From: Anaeromyxobacter oryzae
GTDB taxonomy: Bacteria > Myxococcota > Myxococcia > Myxococcales > Anaeromyxobacteraceae
DNA: 64,000 nt
Reading direction: 5' to 3'
Assembly: GCF_023169945.1 (NCBI RefSeq)
Contig: NZ_AP025591.1
Span: forward strand, 3,220,481 to 3,284,480
Shown: in pieces, positions 17,236-26,700 of the stretch
Layout: every line of letters begins with the position of its first letter
How positions within the stretch are numbered: position 1 is the first letter of the stretch
Notes under the pieces: generated by a model
What the model saw: the letters and a program-made list of their open reading frames with translations, nothing else
Databases searched by the model: none
What the model was told of the DNA's origin: nothing
Translations under genes and position numbers: made by a program

Positions 17236-18786
17236 GTGGCCAAGACGAAGCCCGTCCTCCTCGTCGTCCTCGACGGCTGGGGGAACCGCGCCGAGCGCGA
17301 CGCGAACGCGATCGCCATCGCCGGAACCCCGAACGTGGATGCGCTCCTGCGCGACTACCCGTCCACGGCGCTCGAGACGAGCGGCCTCTCGGTGGGCCTC
17401 CCGGAGGGGCAGATGGGCAACTCCGAGGTCGGGCACACCAACCTCGGCGCAGGGCGGATCGTCTACCAGGACCTCGTGCGCATCAACCGCGCCGTCGAGG
17501 ACGGCTCGTTCTTCAAGAACGACGCGCTGCTCCTCGCCTGCCGCCGCGCGAAGGAGGCCGGCGGCGCGCTCCACCTCATGGGGCTCCTCTCGGACGGCGG
17601 CGTCCACAGCCACATGGACCACCTCTTCGCGCTGCTCGAGCTCGCGCGGCGGGAGGGCGTGGCGCACGCGTACGTCCACGCGTTCATGGACGGCCGCGAC
17701 ACCCCGCCGAAGAGCGGCGTCGGCTACATGGCCCAGCTCGAGAAGCGGCTCCGCGAGACCGGCTACGGGAAGGTCGCGACGGTGGCGGGCCGGTACTACG
17801 CGATGGATCGCGACAAGCGCTGGGATCGCGTCGCGCAGGCCTACGCCGCCATCGTCCGCGGCGAGGGCTTCAAGGCCGCGGGCGGCGTCCAGGCCATGGA
17901 GCAGTCCTACGGGAAGGGCGAGAACGACGAGTTCGTGAAGCCGACGATCGTCGTGACCGGCGACGGGAAGCCCGTCGGGACCGTGAAGGACGGCGACGCG
18001 ATCCTCTTCTTCAACTTCCGCGCGGATCGCGCGCGCGAGATCACGCGCGCGTTCACCGAGCCCGGCTTCAAGGACTTCGACCGGCAGGTCGTGCCGCGCC
18101 TCTCGGCGTACGTCTGCATGACCCAGTACGACGAGACGTTCACGCTGCCGGTCGCCTACGCGCCCCAGGACCTGACCGAGATCTTCCCCGAGATCGTCTC
18201 GCGCGCGGGCCTGAAGCAGCTCCGCACCGCGGAGACCGAGAAGTACGCGCACGTCACCTTCTTCTTCAACGGCGGCCGCGAGACCGTCTTCCCGGGCGAG
18301 GACCGCATCCTCGTGCCGAGCCCGCGCGACGTGAAGACGTACGACGAGAAGCCGGAGATGAGCGCGCGCGAGGTGACGGACAAGCTCGTCCAGGCCATCG
18401 GGACGAGGCAGTACGGCTTCATCCTCGTGAACTACGCGAATCCGGACATGGTCGGCCACACCGGGATCCTCGACGCCGCGGTGAAGGCGGTGAAGGTCGT
18501 CGACGAGTGCGTCGGCCGGCTCTGGAAGGCCGCGCAGGCCGCGGGCATGGCGATGCTCGTCACCGCCGATCACGGCAACTGCGAGATGATGACGGACCCG
18601 GTGACGGGCCAGCCGCACACCGCCCACACCCTGAACCCCGTGCCGTTCATCCTCGCCGATCCCGATCTGCGTGGCGCGAAGCTCCGCGCGAAGGGCGTGC
18701 TGGCCGACGTCTCGCCCACCGCGCTCCAGGTGATGGGGCTGCCCCAGCCGAAGGAGATGAAGGGGCTGGGGTTGCTGGTGCGGTGA
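17236..18786 (+). CDS. gpmI: 2,3-bisphosphoglycerate-independent phosphoglycerate mutase
   Basis: A 516-residue cytosolic, manganese-dependent enzyme that interconverts 3- and 2-phosphoglycerate in glycolysis and gluconeogenesis. The alkaline-phosphatase-like domain is split as usual: N-terminal VLLVVLDGWG with metal ligand Asp13, catalytic Ser63 in GQMGNSEVGHTNLG, and C-terminal metal residues in ANPDMVGHTG and VTADHGNCE. The transferase insert has LMGLLSDGGVHSH and HAFMDGRDTPP. Full family length. GTG start with the strong ribosome site AAGGAGAGG. It appears to be a single-gene transcript with its own promoter. Confidence 0.98.
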   Translation: MAKTKPVLLVVLDGWGNRAERDANAIAIAGTPNVDALLRDYPSTALETSGLSVGLPEGQMGNSEVGHTNLGAGRIVYQDLVRINRAVEDGSFFKNDALLLACRRAKEAGGALHLMGLLSDGGVHSHMDHLFALLELARREGVAHAYVHAFMDGRDTPPKSGVGYMAQLEKRLRETGYGKVATVAGRYYAMDRDKRWDRVAQAYAAIVRGEGFKAAGGVQAMEQSYGKGENDEFVKPTIVVTGDGKPVGTVKDGDAILFFNFRADRAREITRAFTEPGFKDFDRQVVPRLSAYVCMTQYDETFTLPVAYAPQDLTEIFPEIVSRAGLKQLRTAETEKYAHVTFFFNGGRETVFPGEDRILVPSPRDVKTYDEKPEMSAREVTDKLVQAIGTRQYGFILVNYANPDMVGHTGILDAAVKAVKVVDECVGRLWKAAQAAGMAMLVTADHGNCEMMTDPVTGQPHTAHTLNPVPFILADPDLRGAKLRAKGVLADVSPTALQVMGLPQPKEMKGLGLLVR

Positions 18787-18804
18787 GCGGACGGTGGGGA
18801 CGGG

Positions 18805-19025
18805 GCGCGGACGCGACGGCCGTTCTCCGTGGCCGTGACCGTACACGTGCCCGCGCGCGTGCCCGTGAACCCCCTGGCCCGTTCGACGTGAGACGTGCCC
18901 GGGCCGTGTGAGCCCGGGAACGGGCCTCGGCCCACGGTCCACTGCCACGGGAGGCGGGCCACGGTAACGGGTGCGGTGACGGCAACGGAGAACGGTAACG
19001 GTGACGGGCCCAGGCGTCCGGCCCA
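18805..19025. repeat. ACGGG-rich simple-sequence region before comF
   Basis: Intergenic DNA made largely of imperfect short units such as GTGACGG, CACGGG and TAACGG on either strand. It shares the 15-mer GCCACGGGAGGCGGG (18944-18958) with the region on the other side of comF (19809-19823). No gene is seen here. Confidence 0.65.
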
Positions 19026-19046
19026 TCCCGTGCACCCGCTCGCCCC

Positions 19047-19733
19047 ATGCTCGCCTCGCTGACGCGCGCACTCCTCGACCTGGTCTACCCTCCGCGCTGC
19101 GCCGCCTGCCGCGCCCCGCTCGACGGCGAGCCGTTCTGCCCGATCTGCGCGGGGGCGATCGATCCCGTCCCCTCCGGCTGCGCCCGGTGCGGCCTTCCCG
19201 GGCTCGCCCCGGCCTGCGGCGCGTGCCTCGCCGCGCCGCCCGCGTTCGAGCGGGTTCGCGCCGCCGGGCTCTTCGGCGGACCGCTCGCCGACGCCGTCCA
19301 CGGCCTCAAGTACGGCGGGCGCGCGGCGCTCGCCCGGCCGCTCGGCGCGTGGCTCGCGGCCCGCGCGCCGCTCCCGCCCGGCGCGGTGGTGGTCTCCGTC
19401 CCGCTCGGCCGAGCCCGGCGGATCGCGCGCGGGTACGACCAGGCCGCGCTCCTCGCGGACGGGCTCGTCCGCGCCGCGGGCGTACCCGTTCGCCGCCTCC
19501 GCGGCGCGCTGGTCCGTGTCCGCGAGACGCCTCCGCAGGTGGGCCGGACGCGGGCGGAGCGGCTCCGGAACGTCGCTGGCGCGTTCGCGGCGACGGCCGC
19601 GGTCGCCGGGCGGCACGTCGTCCTCGTGGACGACGTCGTGACGACCGGCGCGACGGCGGAGGCCGCCGCGACCGCCCTCCGGCGCGCGGGCGCGCGCTCC
19701 GTCGAGGTGGTTGCCCTCGCGCGGGCGGGGTGA
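19047..19733 (+). CDS. comF: ComF-family phosphoribosyltransferase-like protein
   Basis: A 228-residue ComF/GntX protein. The N-terminal 60 residues hold a double zinc-ribbon: CAAC, CPIC, CARC and CGAC pairs. The C-terminal part is a type I phosphoribosyltransferase fold with RGYDQAALLADGL and the PRPP loop VVLVDDVVTTGATA. In competent bacteria ComF helps take up single-stranded DNA in the cytoplasm, but in many genomes its substrate is undefined. No competence genes are next to it, though a TfoX-domain protein lies 9 kb away. It is flanked on both sides by ACGGG-type repeats, so it sits alone. Confidence 0.92.
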   Translation: MLASLTRALLDLVYPPRCAACRAPLDGEPFCPICAGAIDPVPSGCARCGLPGLAPACGACLAAPPAFERVRAAGLFGGPLADAVHGLKYGGRAALARPLGAWLAARAPLPPGAVVVSVPLGRARRIARGYDQAALLADGLVRAAGVPVRRLRGALVRVRETPPQVGRTRAERLRNVAGAFAATAAVAGRHVVLVDDVVTTGATAEAAATALRRAGARSVEVVALARAG

Positions 19734-19787
19734 GGCGACGACCGCGCGCCGTGAGGAGGGCCTCGGAGGACGAGGACGGGGCACGGC

Positions 19788-19932
19788 CCAGGAGACGTCG
19801 GGCCACGGGCCACGGGAGGCGGGTTCACGGGTACGGGTCGGGCCACGGGCCACGGGAGGGCGGGTCACGGGCACGGGAGGACGGGCACGGTGACGGGCAC
19901 GATCACGGGAACGGGACGCTCCGCGCGCTGTT
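19788..19932. repeat. ACGGG-rich tandem repeat region after comF
   Basis: Simple-sequence array of CACGGG/TACGGG/GACGGG units. It includes a perfect 22-bp direct repeat at 19798-19819 and 19838-19859, a 40-bp period, made of CCACGGG units. It ends just before the 5' region of the transglutaminase gene. The composition matches 18805-19025. Confidence 0.75.
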
Positions 19933-19955
19933 CACGGTTACACTCCTAGGTCCCC

Positions 19956-22900
19956 ATGCTCGCCCGCTCCGTCGCTCCGTTCGCTCTCGCGCTGCTCCTC
20001 CTCGCGCCCTCCGTCCGGGCGGGCGAGCCCGCGCTGCCCCGGCCCGGCTGGAAGGACCCGGTCGCCGACGGGTTCGCCGCCGCGTCGGCCGCGCTGGATC
20101 GCGACCGGCGAGGACCCCGCGGTCTCGCGGTCCTCGGCGAGCTCGATCAGCTCGAGGACGACCTCCCCGAGCTGGCGCGGCTCGCGGCGCTGTACGGCCG
20201 GACCGCGGACGCCGCGGATACGGATCCGGAGGTCCGGTCGGCGGCGCGGTGGCGGCTCGCGCGGGTGGAGCGTGCGCGCGGGAACCTCCAGCGTGAGCAG
20301 GCAAACCTTCGCCGGCTCGGGTTCGTCACCCGGTTCCGGATCGTCGGCCCGTTCGACGACGAGGGGAAGAAGGCGTTCGACGCGGCGCTGCCGCCGGAGG
20401 CGGGGATCGATCTGAAGGCGCGCTACCCCGGGAAGGTCCGCGAGGTCGCCTGGCGGGAGCTGCCGCAGGAGGCGGTCACCGAGGGCTTCGTCCACCTCGG
20501 CGCGACGCTGCGTCCGGCCCGCGAGGTCGCGGCGTACGCGCTCGCGGTCGTCGAGGCGCCCCGCGAGGAGCGCGTGGCGCTCTGGTTCGGCGGCAGCGGC
20601 GCGGCGAAGGTGTGGGTGAACGGCGCGCTCGCGATCTCCGACGCCGGGTACCACGCGGCGCGGCTCGATCAGCGCGGCGCCGCGGTGACGCTCCGGAGGG
20701 GCGCGAACCGGATCCTGGTGAAGCTCTGCCACCAGGACGGCCGGATGGGCTTCTGGCTCCGCCTCGCGGACGAGCACGGCGAGGGCCGCGCCCTCGCTGC
20801 CGCGGATCCGGCGGCGCCCGCCGTCGCGCCGGGCCCGGCGCCGCGCGCCATCGAGGACGCGGTGATCCGGCTCGAGCGCCGCGCCGACGCGCTCCGCGGG
20901 AAGGGGCGCGCCGAGGCGGAGGCGCGGCTCGACCTCGCCCGTGCCCTCGCGCTGCGGCAGCCCGCCGAGCGCGACGAGCGGCGCGCGGCGGGGGAAGCCC
21001 GGCGCGCGGCCGCGCTCGCGCCCGGGTCGCTCGACGCGCAGCTCGAGGCAGCCCGCCTCGAGGACGATCACGGCCGGCGCCGTCTCCTCGTGGAGGCGGC
21101 GCTCGCCGCCGCCCCGGAGGAGCCCCGCGCGCTGCGCGCGCTCGCGCGCGAGGAGCTCGACCAGGATCGCCCGCAGGCGGCGGTGCGGCTCCTCGACCGG
21201 GCCATCCGCGCCGCGCCGGGCTGGCCGGAGGCGCGCGTCGCCTACGCCGAGGCGCTCGAGCGCGCCGGCCGCGAACCGCGCGCCGCCCTCCTCGCAGCCG
21301 AGAACGCGCGCGCCTTCCCGACCGTGCCCGCCGCGGTCCGCGCCGCCGCCCGGGCCGCGCAGCGGCTCGGGCGCCTCGACGAGGCCGCCGCCCGGTACCG
21401 GACGCTCCTCGCCCTCCGCGTCGACGACGCCGAGGCGCGGAGCGCCCTCGCCGCCCTCCTCGCGGATCGCGGCAACGTGACCGGCGCGCGCGACCTGCTC
21501 CTCGAGGCGCTCCGGCTCGATCCTTCCGAGGTGCACGTGCGGCTCCGGCTCGCCGACCTCCTCGCCGCGAACGACCGGGCCGAGGAGGCGGAGGCCGCGT
21601 ACGGCCAGGCCATCGCGCTCTCCCCCGACGAGGCCGACGGCTACGAGCGCCGCGGCCGCGCGCGCCTCGTCCGCGGCCGGGCGAAGGACGCGCAAGGAGA
21701 CGTGCAGCGGGCGCTCGAGCTCCGGCCGCAGAGCCCCGAGCTGAAGGAGCTGGCGCGGAGCCTCGAGCCCGCGCGCGAGCGGTTCGAGCGGCCGTACCTC
21801 GCCGACGCCCGGGCCCTCGCAGCGGCCGCGCCGGTGCCCGCGCCGGACGACGACGCGGTCGTGCTCTCCGACGTCAAAGTGACGCGCGTCCTCCCCTCCG
21901 GGATGGCGTCGAGCTACTACCAGGTGGTGGTGAAGGTGCTGAACGCCCGCGGCGCGGACGCGTTCCGGCGCCACACCGTGTCGTGGGCGCCGGAGCGGCA
22001 GGAGGTGAAGGTCGAGCGGGCCCGCATCCTGAAGCCGGACGGCACGGTCGTCGAGTCGCACGACGAGAGCGAGCAGAGCGCCAGCGAGCCCTGGTACCGG
22101 CTCTACTACGACACCCTCGCGAAGACGCTGTCGTTCCCCGCGCTCGCGCCGGGCGACGTGCTCGAGATCGCGTGGCGCGTCGACGACACCGCGAGCGAGA
22201 ACCTCCTCTCCGACTACTTCGGCGACCTCACCTTCGTCGACGAGACGACGCGCAAGGCGGTGTTCGACTACGTCCTCCTGGTCCCGGAGGGGCGCGAGAT
22301 CCACGCGAACCGTCCGGCGGGCGTCGCCTACGCGAAGCGGGCGCTCCCGAACGGCGTCACCGAGCACCGCTTCACCGCCCGGGACGCTCCGCGCATCCAG
22401 CCCGAGCCGCGCATGCCGGGCTGGAGCGAGGTCGCCCGGTACGTGCACGTGTCGACCTACGCGAGCTGGGATCAGGTGGCGCGGTTCTACTGGGGCCTGG
22501 TGCGGGACCAGATCCGGCCGAACGGAGAGGTGAAGGCGGAGGCGGAGCGGCTCGCGCGCGCGGTGCTCGACGCGCGGGCGGCGGGCGCGCCACGGGTCGC
22601 GCGGGCGCAGGGCCAGGGCGTCGTGGCCGCGCCGTCCGTCACCCCGCCGCCGTCGGGCTGGGATCCCGAGACGAAGCGCGCCCTCGTCCGCGCGGCGTAC
22701 GGCTTCGTCGTCTCGCAGACGCGCTACGTCGGCCTCGAGTTCGGCATCCACGGCTTCAAGCCCTACCGGGTGGACCAGATCCTCGCGAGGCGCTTCGGCG
22801 ACTGCAAGGACAAGGCGAGCCTGATGCACGCGCTGCTCGAGGCGATGGGGATCGACTCGCGGCTGGTGCTGCTCCGGATGCGGCGGCTGGGACGCCTGCC

Positions 22901-23777
22901 CGAGACGCCGGCGTCGCTCTCGATCTTCAACCACGCGATCCTCTACGTGCCCGACCTCGACCTGTGGCTCGACGGCACCGCGGCCTACTCCGGATCGGGA
23001 GACCTGCCCTCCGACGACCGGGGCGCGACCGTGCTCGTCGTGAACCCGTCGGGCCCGTCGCGCTTCGGCCGGATCCCGGATGCGAGCCCGGACGAGAACC
23101 GGATCGAGAGCCGCTACGACGTCGCGCTCCGGCCCGACGGCACCGCCGGCGTGAAGGGCGGCTGGCGCGTCGCCGGCGTGGAGGCGCCGAGCTACCGGCG
23201 GACGTACCTCGCGGAGGGCGAGCGGTCCTCCCAGCTCGAGGCGACGTTCAACCGCGCCTTCCCCGGGGTGCGCGTCGAGTCGGTGTCGGTCTCCGATCCG
23301 ACGCGGATCGAGGACGCGCTGATGGTCCAGTTCGCCCTCGACGTCCCGCGGTTCGCCCAGCCCGACGGCGACGGCCTCCGCTTCACGCCGTTCGGCGCGT
23401 CGCGCGGCTACACCGAGTCCTGGGCGTCGCTCTCGGCGCGGAGGTACCCGGTCGACCTCGGCAGCGCGTCGCGCAACGTGTTCACCTACAAGGTCGCGCT
23501 CCCGCCGGGCTGGCGGGTCGCCGAGACGCCCGAGCCGGTGAAGGTCGAGGCGCCGTTCGGCGGCTTCGCCATCACGTACCGCCAGGAGGGTGGGGCGGTC
23601 GTCGCCGAGGGGCAGGTCACCCTCGCCGGCGGCCAGGTCGCGCCCGCGGACTACCCGGCCTTCCGGGAGCTCGTCTCGCGCATCGACCGCGCGTTCGCCC
23701 GCCGCGTCCGGATCGTGCCCGCCGCGCCCGTGAAGGAGGCGGCGACACCCGCCGCCGGCCAGGAGGCCGTCCGATGA
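19956..23777 (+). CDS. exported TPR / DUF3857 / transglutaminase-fold protein with intact triad
   Basis: A 1273-residue exported protein. The signal peptide ends around residue 22 (SVRA). Residues 25-290 carry a beta-sandwich-like region with FRIVGPFDDEG; about 300-600 are TPR-like helical repeats; about 620-830 match DUF3857; and about 880-1060 are a transglutaminase-like core. The triad is complete: Cys950 in RFGDCKDKAS, His993 in FNHAILYV and Asp1006 in WLDGTA. Such proteins may cleave or cross-link peptides or act as scaffolds in the periplasm; substrates are unknown. It overlaps the next gene by four bases (ATGA). I saw no convincing promoter, only TACACT 11 bases before the ATG. Confidence 0.88.
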   Translation: MLARSVAPFALALLLLAPSVRAGEPALPRPGWKDPVADGFAAASAALDRDRRGPRGLAVLGELDQLEDDLPELARLAALYGRTADAADTDPEVRSAARWRLARVERARGNLQREQANLRRLGFVTRFRIVGPFDDEGKKAFDAALPPEAGIDLKARYPGKVREVAWRELPQEAVTEGFVHLGATLRPAREVAAYALAVVEAPREERVALWFGGSGAAKVWVNGALAISDAGYHAARLDQRGAAVTLRRGANRILVKLCHQDGRMGFWLRLADEHGEGRALAAADPAAPAVAPGPAPRAIEDAVIRLERRADALRGKGRAEAEARLDLARALALRQPAERDERRAAGEARRAAALAPGSLDAQLEAARLEDDHGRRRLLVEAALAAAPEEPRALRALAREELDQDRPQAAVRLLDRAIRAAPGWPEARVAYAEALERAGREPRAALLAAENARAFPTVPAAVRAAARAAQRLGRLDEAAARYRTLLALRVDDAEARSALAALLADRGNVTGARDLLLEALRLDPSEVHVRLRLADLLAANDRAEEAEAAYGQAIALSPDEADGYERRGRARLVRGRAKDAQGDVQRALELRPQSPELKELARSLEPARERFERPYLADARALAAAAPVPAPDDDAVVLSDVKVTRVLPSGMASSYYQVVVKVLNARGADAFRRHTVSWAPERQEVKVERARILKPDGTVVESHDESEQSASEPWYRLYYDTLAKTLSFPALAPGDVLEIAWRVDDTASENLLSDYFGDLTFVDETTRKAVFDYVLLVPEGREIHANRPAGVAYAKRALPNGVTEHRFTARDAPRIQPEPRMPGWSEVARYVHVSTYASWDQVARFYWGLVRDQIRPNGEVKAEAERLARAVLDARAAGAPRVARAQGQGVVAAPSVTPPPSGWDPETKRALVRAAYGFVVSQTRYVGLEFGIHGFKPYRVDQILARRFGDCKDKASLMHALLEAMGIDSRLVLLRMRRLGRLPETPASLSIFNHAILYVPDLDLWLDGTAAYSGSGDLPSDDRGATVLVVNPSGPSRFGRIPDASPDENRIESRYDVALRPDGTAGVKGGWRVAGVEAPSYRRTYLAEGERSSQLEATFNRAFPGVRVESVSVSDPTRIEDALMVQFALDVPRFAQPDGDGLRFTPFGASRGYTESWASLSARRYPVDLGSASRNVFTYKVALPPGWRVAETPEPVKVEAPFGGFAITYRQEGGAVVAEGQVTLAGGQVAPADYPAFRELVSRIDRAFARRVRIVPAAPVKEAATPAAGQEAVR

Positions 23778-26700
23778 TCGCTCTCCAGAGACCGGCCCTG
23801 CGCCGGAGCGCCGCCGTCCTCCTGATCGCCGCGGCGCTCGGCTGCGCCGGCGTTCGCGGAGGCGCCCGCGGCGTCTCGCGCGCCCTCGAGACGAACGACT
23901 ACGCCGCGGCGGAGGCGAGCGCGCGGGCGACCACGCTCGCGACGAAGCGCGGGACGGTCGACGCGCCGTCCCACGTCGTCGCCGCGCTCCTCGCCCGCCG
24001 TGCCCTCGACGGCGACCTCGAGGTCCGCCACCTCGCCGCCGCCGTCGAGGCGGCGCCCGCCGACCCGGCCGCGCTCGTCGCGCTCCGCCGCCTCGCCGAG
24101 CTCGCCGAGACGGCGCCGGCGCGCGCCACCGAGGTCGACGCCGCCGTCGCGCCGCTCCTCGCGGCGGGGCGACTCCAGGGGCTCGCCGCCTACCGCGCCC
24201 GGGTCGCGCGCGCGACCGCCGCGGAGGTCCAGGGCGACCACGCCCTCGCCGCGCGCCTGCGCGCCGAGAACGGCGCGGTCACCGCCTGGAGCCTGTCGGG
24301 CCCCTACGCGGTCCACCACGCGCTCGACTTCGACCGGAAGATCCCGCCCGACGACGGCATCGTCCCGGAGACGGTCCCCGCCGCCGCCGGCCTCCCGCCG
24401 TACGTCACGCGCTCGCTGCCCGCGCCGGACGGGACGGTGACGCTCGAGGGCGAGCCGAACGACGCGGATCTGCTCGCGCTCGCCGCCGACGTCACCCTGG
24501 CGAAGGGCGGCCGCTACGTCCTCACCGTCGGCACCCAGCTCTCGGCGCGCGTCCGCCTCGACGGCGTCCTCGTCCACGAGCGGCGCGCGTTCGAGGGGTG
24601 GCCGAGCGGCCTGTTCCAGCGCGCCGTCGCGCTCGCGCCGGGCCGCCACCGCCTCGTGGTCGTCGTGACGCGCGGTACGCCCCGCACCGGCGTGCACGTG
24701 GCGCTCTCGCGGGAGGACGGCGCGCCGTCCGACGCGACGTACGCCGCCGCGCCCGCGGGCGGGGCGCCCGCGCCCGCGGCGAAGCCGGAGCCCGGCCCGC
24801 CTGCGCTGGCGGGCCGCGCGCTCGCGGCCGCGCTCGAGCCCGAGCTCGGCCCGGTGATCGCCCGCGTGCTCGCGGCGCGCGACGCGCAGGTGTCCGACCG
24901 TGAGACGGCGAAGGAGCTCCTCGCCGAGGCGCGCGCGGCCCGGCCCGACGCGGCGCTCGTCCGCATCGCCCGCGCCGACGTCCTCGCCGACGATCCCACG
25001 CTGGACGACCGCGTGGCGCGCGGCCGGGCGGAGGCCGAGCTCCGCGACGCGCTCCGGCTCGATCCCGGGAGCGCCGAGGCGCGGCTCCGGCTGGCGGCGC
25101 AGCTGCGCGCGGCCGAGCGGCTCGACGACGTGGACGAGGTGCTGTCCGGGCTCGGACCGGCCGCGAGCCGGCCCGCCGCCGTCGCCGCGCGGGCCCGCGC
25201 GGCCATGGATCGCGGGCTCGCCGAGCGCGCCGAGGGGCTCGCGTTCGAGGCGCTGCGGGGCGGCGGAAGCTGCGACGCCGCCGACCTCGCGTACGAGCTC
25301 GCCGGGAAGCGCGGCGACGTCGGCCACGAGGACGAGGCGGCGCAGGCCGTCGCGCGCTGCCGCGGCGGCCGCGAGCGGCTCGCGAGCCACCGGAAGAAGC
25401 GCGGCGATCCCGCCGGACAGCTGGCCGCCCTGGAGCCGGTGGTGGCGGCGCGCCCCTGGGCCATCGAGCCCGGGCTCGCGCTCACCGACGCGCTCGTCGC
25501 GGCCGGCGCGCCGGGCCGCGCGGCGGACGCCGTGGCGGCGCTCGCCGCGATCTGGCCTCGCAGCGCCCGGCTGCAGGAGCGGCTCGGCGATCTCCGCGAG
25601 CTCGCCGGCGACGCCGACGCGGCGCGGGCGGCCCGCGCGCGTGCCCTCGCGCTGAACGGCGCCGACCTCTCGCTCCGCCGCGGGCTCGCGCTCGACGACG
25701 GCGGCGAGGTGCTCCAGGACCTCGCCGAGGACGCGCGCGCCGCGATCCGAGCGTACGAGTCCGCGCCGAGGCAGGGTGGCGTCTCCTCGACGATGGTCCT
25801 CGACGCCGCCGCCGTCGACATCCACCCGGGCGGCACCGCGACCGAGCGGACGCACCAGGTCATCCACGTCCTCGACCAGCAGGGCGTCGAGCAGTGGGGC
25901 GAGGTGACCGTCCCCCCGGGCGCGAGCATCCTCACGCTCCGCACGCTGAAGAAGGATGGCCGCGCCCTCGAGCCCGAGCGGGCGGGGAGCGCGAAGGGGA
26001 CCGTCTCGCTCACCGGGCTCGAGCCCGGCGACTACGTCGAGGTCGAGTGGGTCCGCGGCGATCACGCGCCCCGCGGCCTCGGCGGCTACACGGCGAGCCC
26101 CTTCTATTTCCAGGTCCCCGGGTCGCGCCTCTTCCGGTCGGTGTATGCGGTCCGCGCGCCGGCGGGGCTCGGGCTCGCCGTCGACGCGCACGGCATGCCC
26201 GCGCCGGACGTGGTCCGCGAGGGCGGCTACGACGTGGTCCGCGCCGAGCGGCGCGACGTTCCCGCGTTCATCCCGGAGCCGTCGGCGCCGAACGGCACCG
26301 AGGTCCTCCCGTTCCTGTCCGTCGGGACCGCCGACTCCCGCGAGGCGCTGCAGCGCGCGGTCGGCGACACCCTCGTCGACCGCACCCGGCCGAACGAGGA
26401 GCTGCGCGCGCTCGCGGCCGACATCCGCGCCGCGGCCGGGCCGAATGCCACGCCGCTCGCGCTCGTGAAGGCGGCGTACGCGCGGGTCGCGAAGGACGTG
26501 CTCGGGCAGGGCGGCGGTCTCGGCGAGGACGCCGGCGCCGCGCTCTCGCGCGGACGCGGGAGCCGGCTCGTGGTGCTGAAGGCCGTGCTCTCGGCGATGG
26601 GGATCCCGGCGCGCTTCGCGCTCGTCCGGCCCTTCGGCGCGGACCCCGCCAGGTGGCGCTTCCCCCCGCTGTCGCTGTGGGGGACGTCGCTGCTGCGCGT

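Noticed and set aside
19047..19733. ACGGG repeats as a mobile element flanking comF
   Set aside because: No terminal inverted repeats, target duplication or transposase; better described as simple-sequence DNA.
20612..23773. Long in-frame extension upstream of the second transglutaminase-like gene
   Set aside because: Low-complexity Arg-rich sequence in a shadow frame of the first gene; the ATGA overlap and lipoprotein signal fix the start at 23774.
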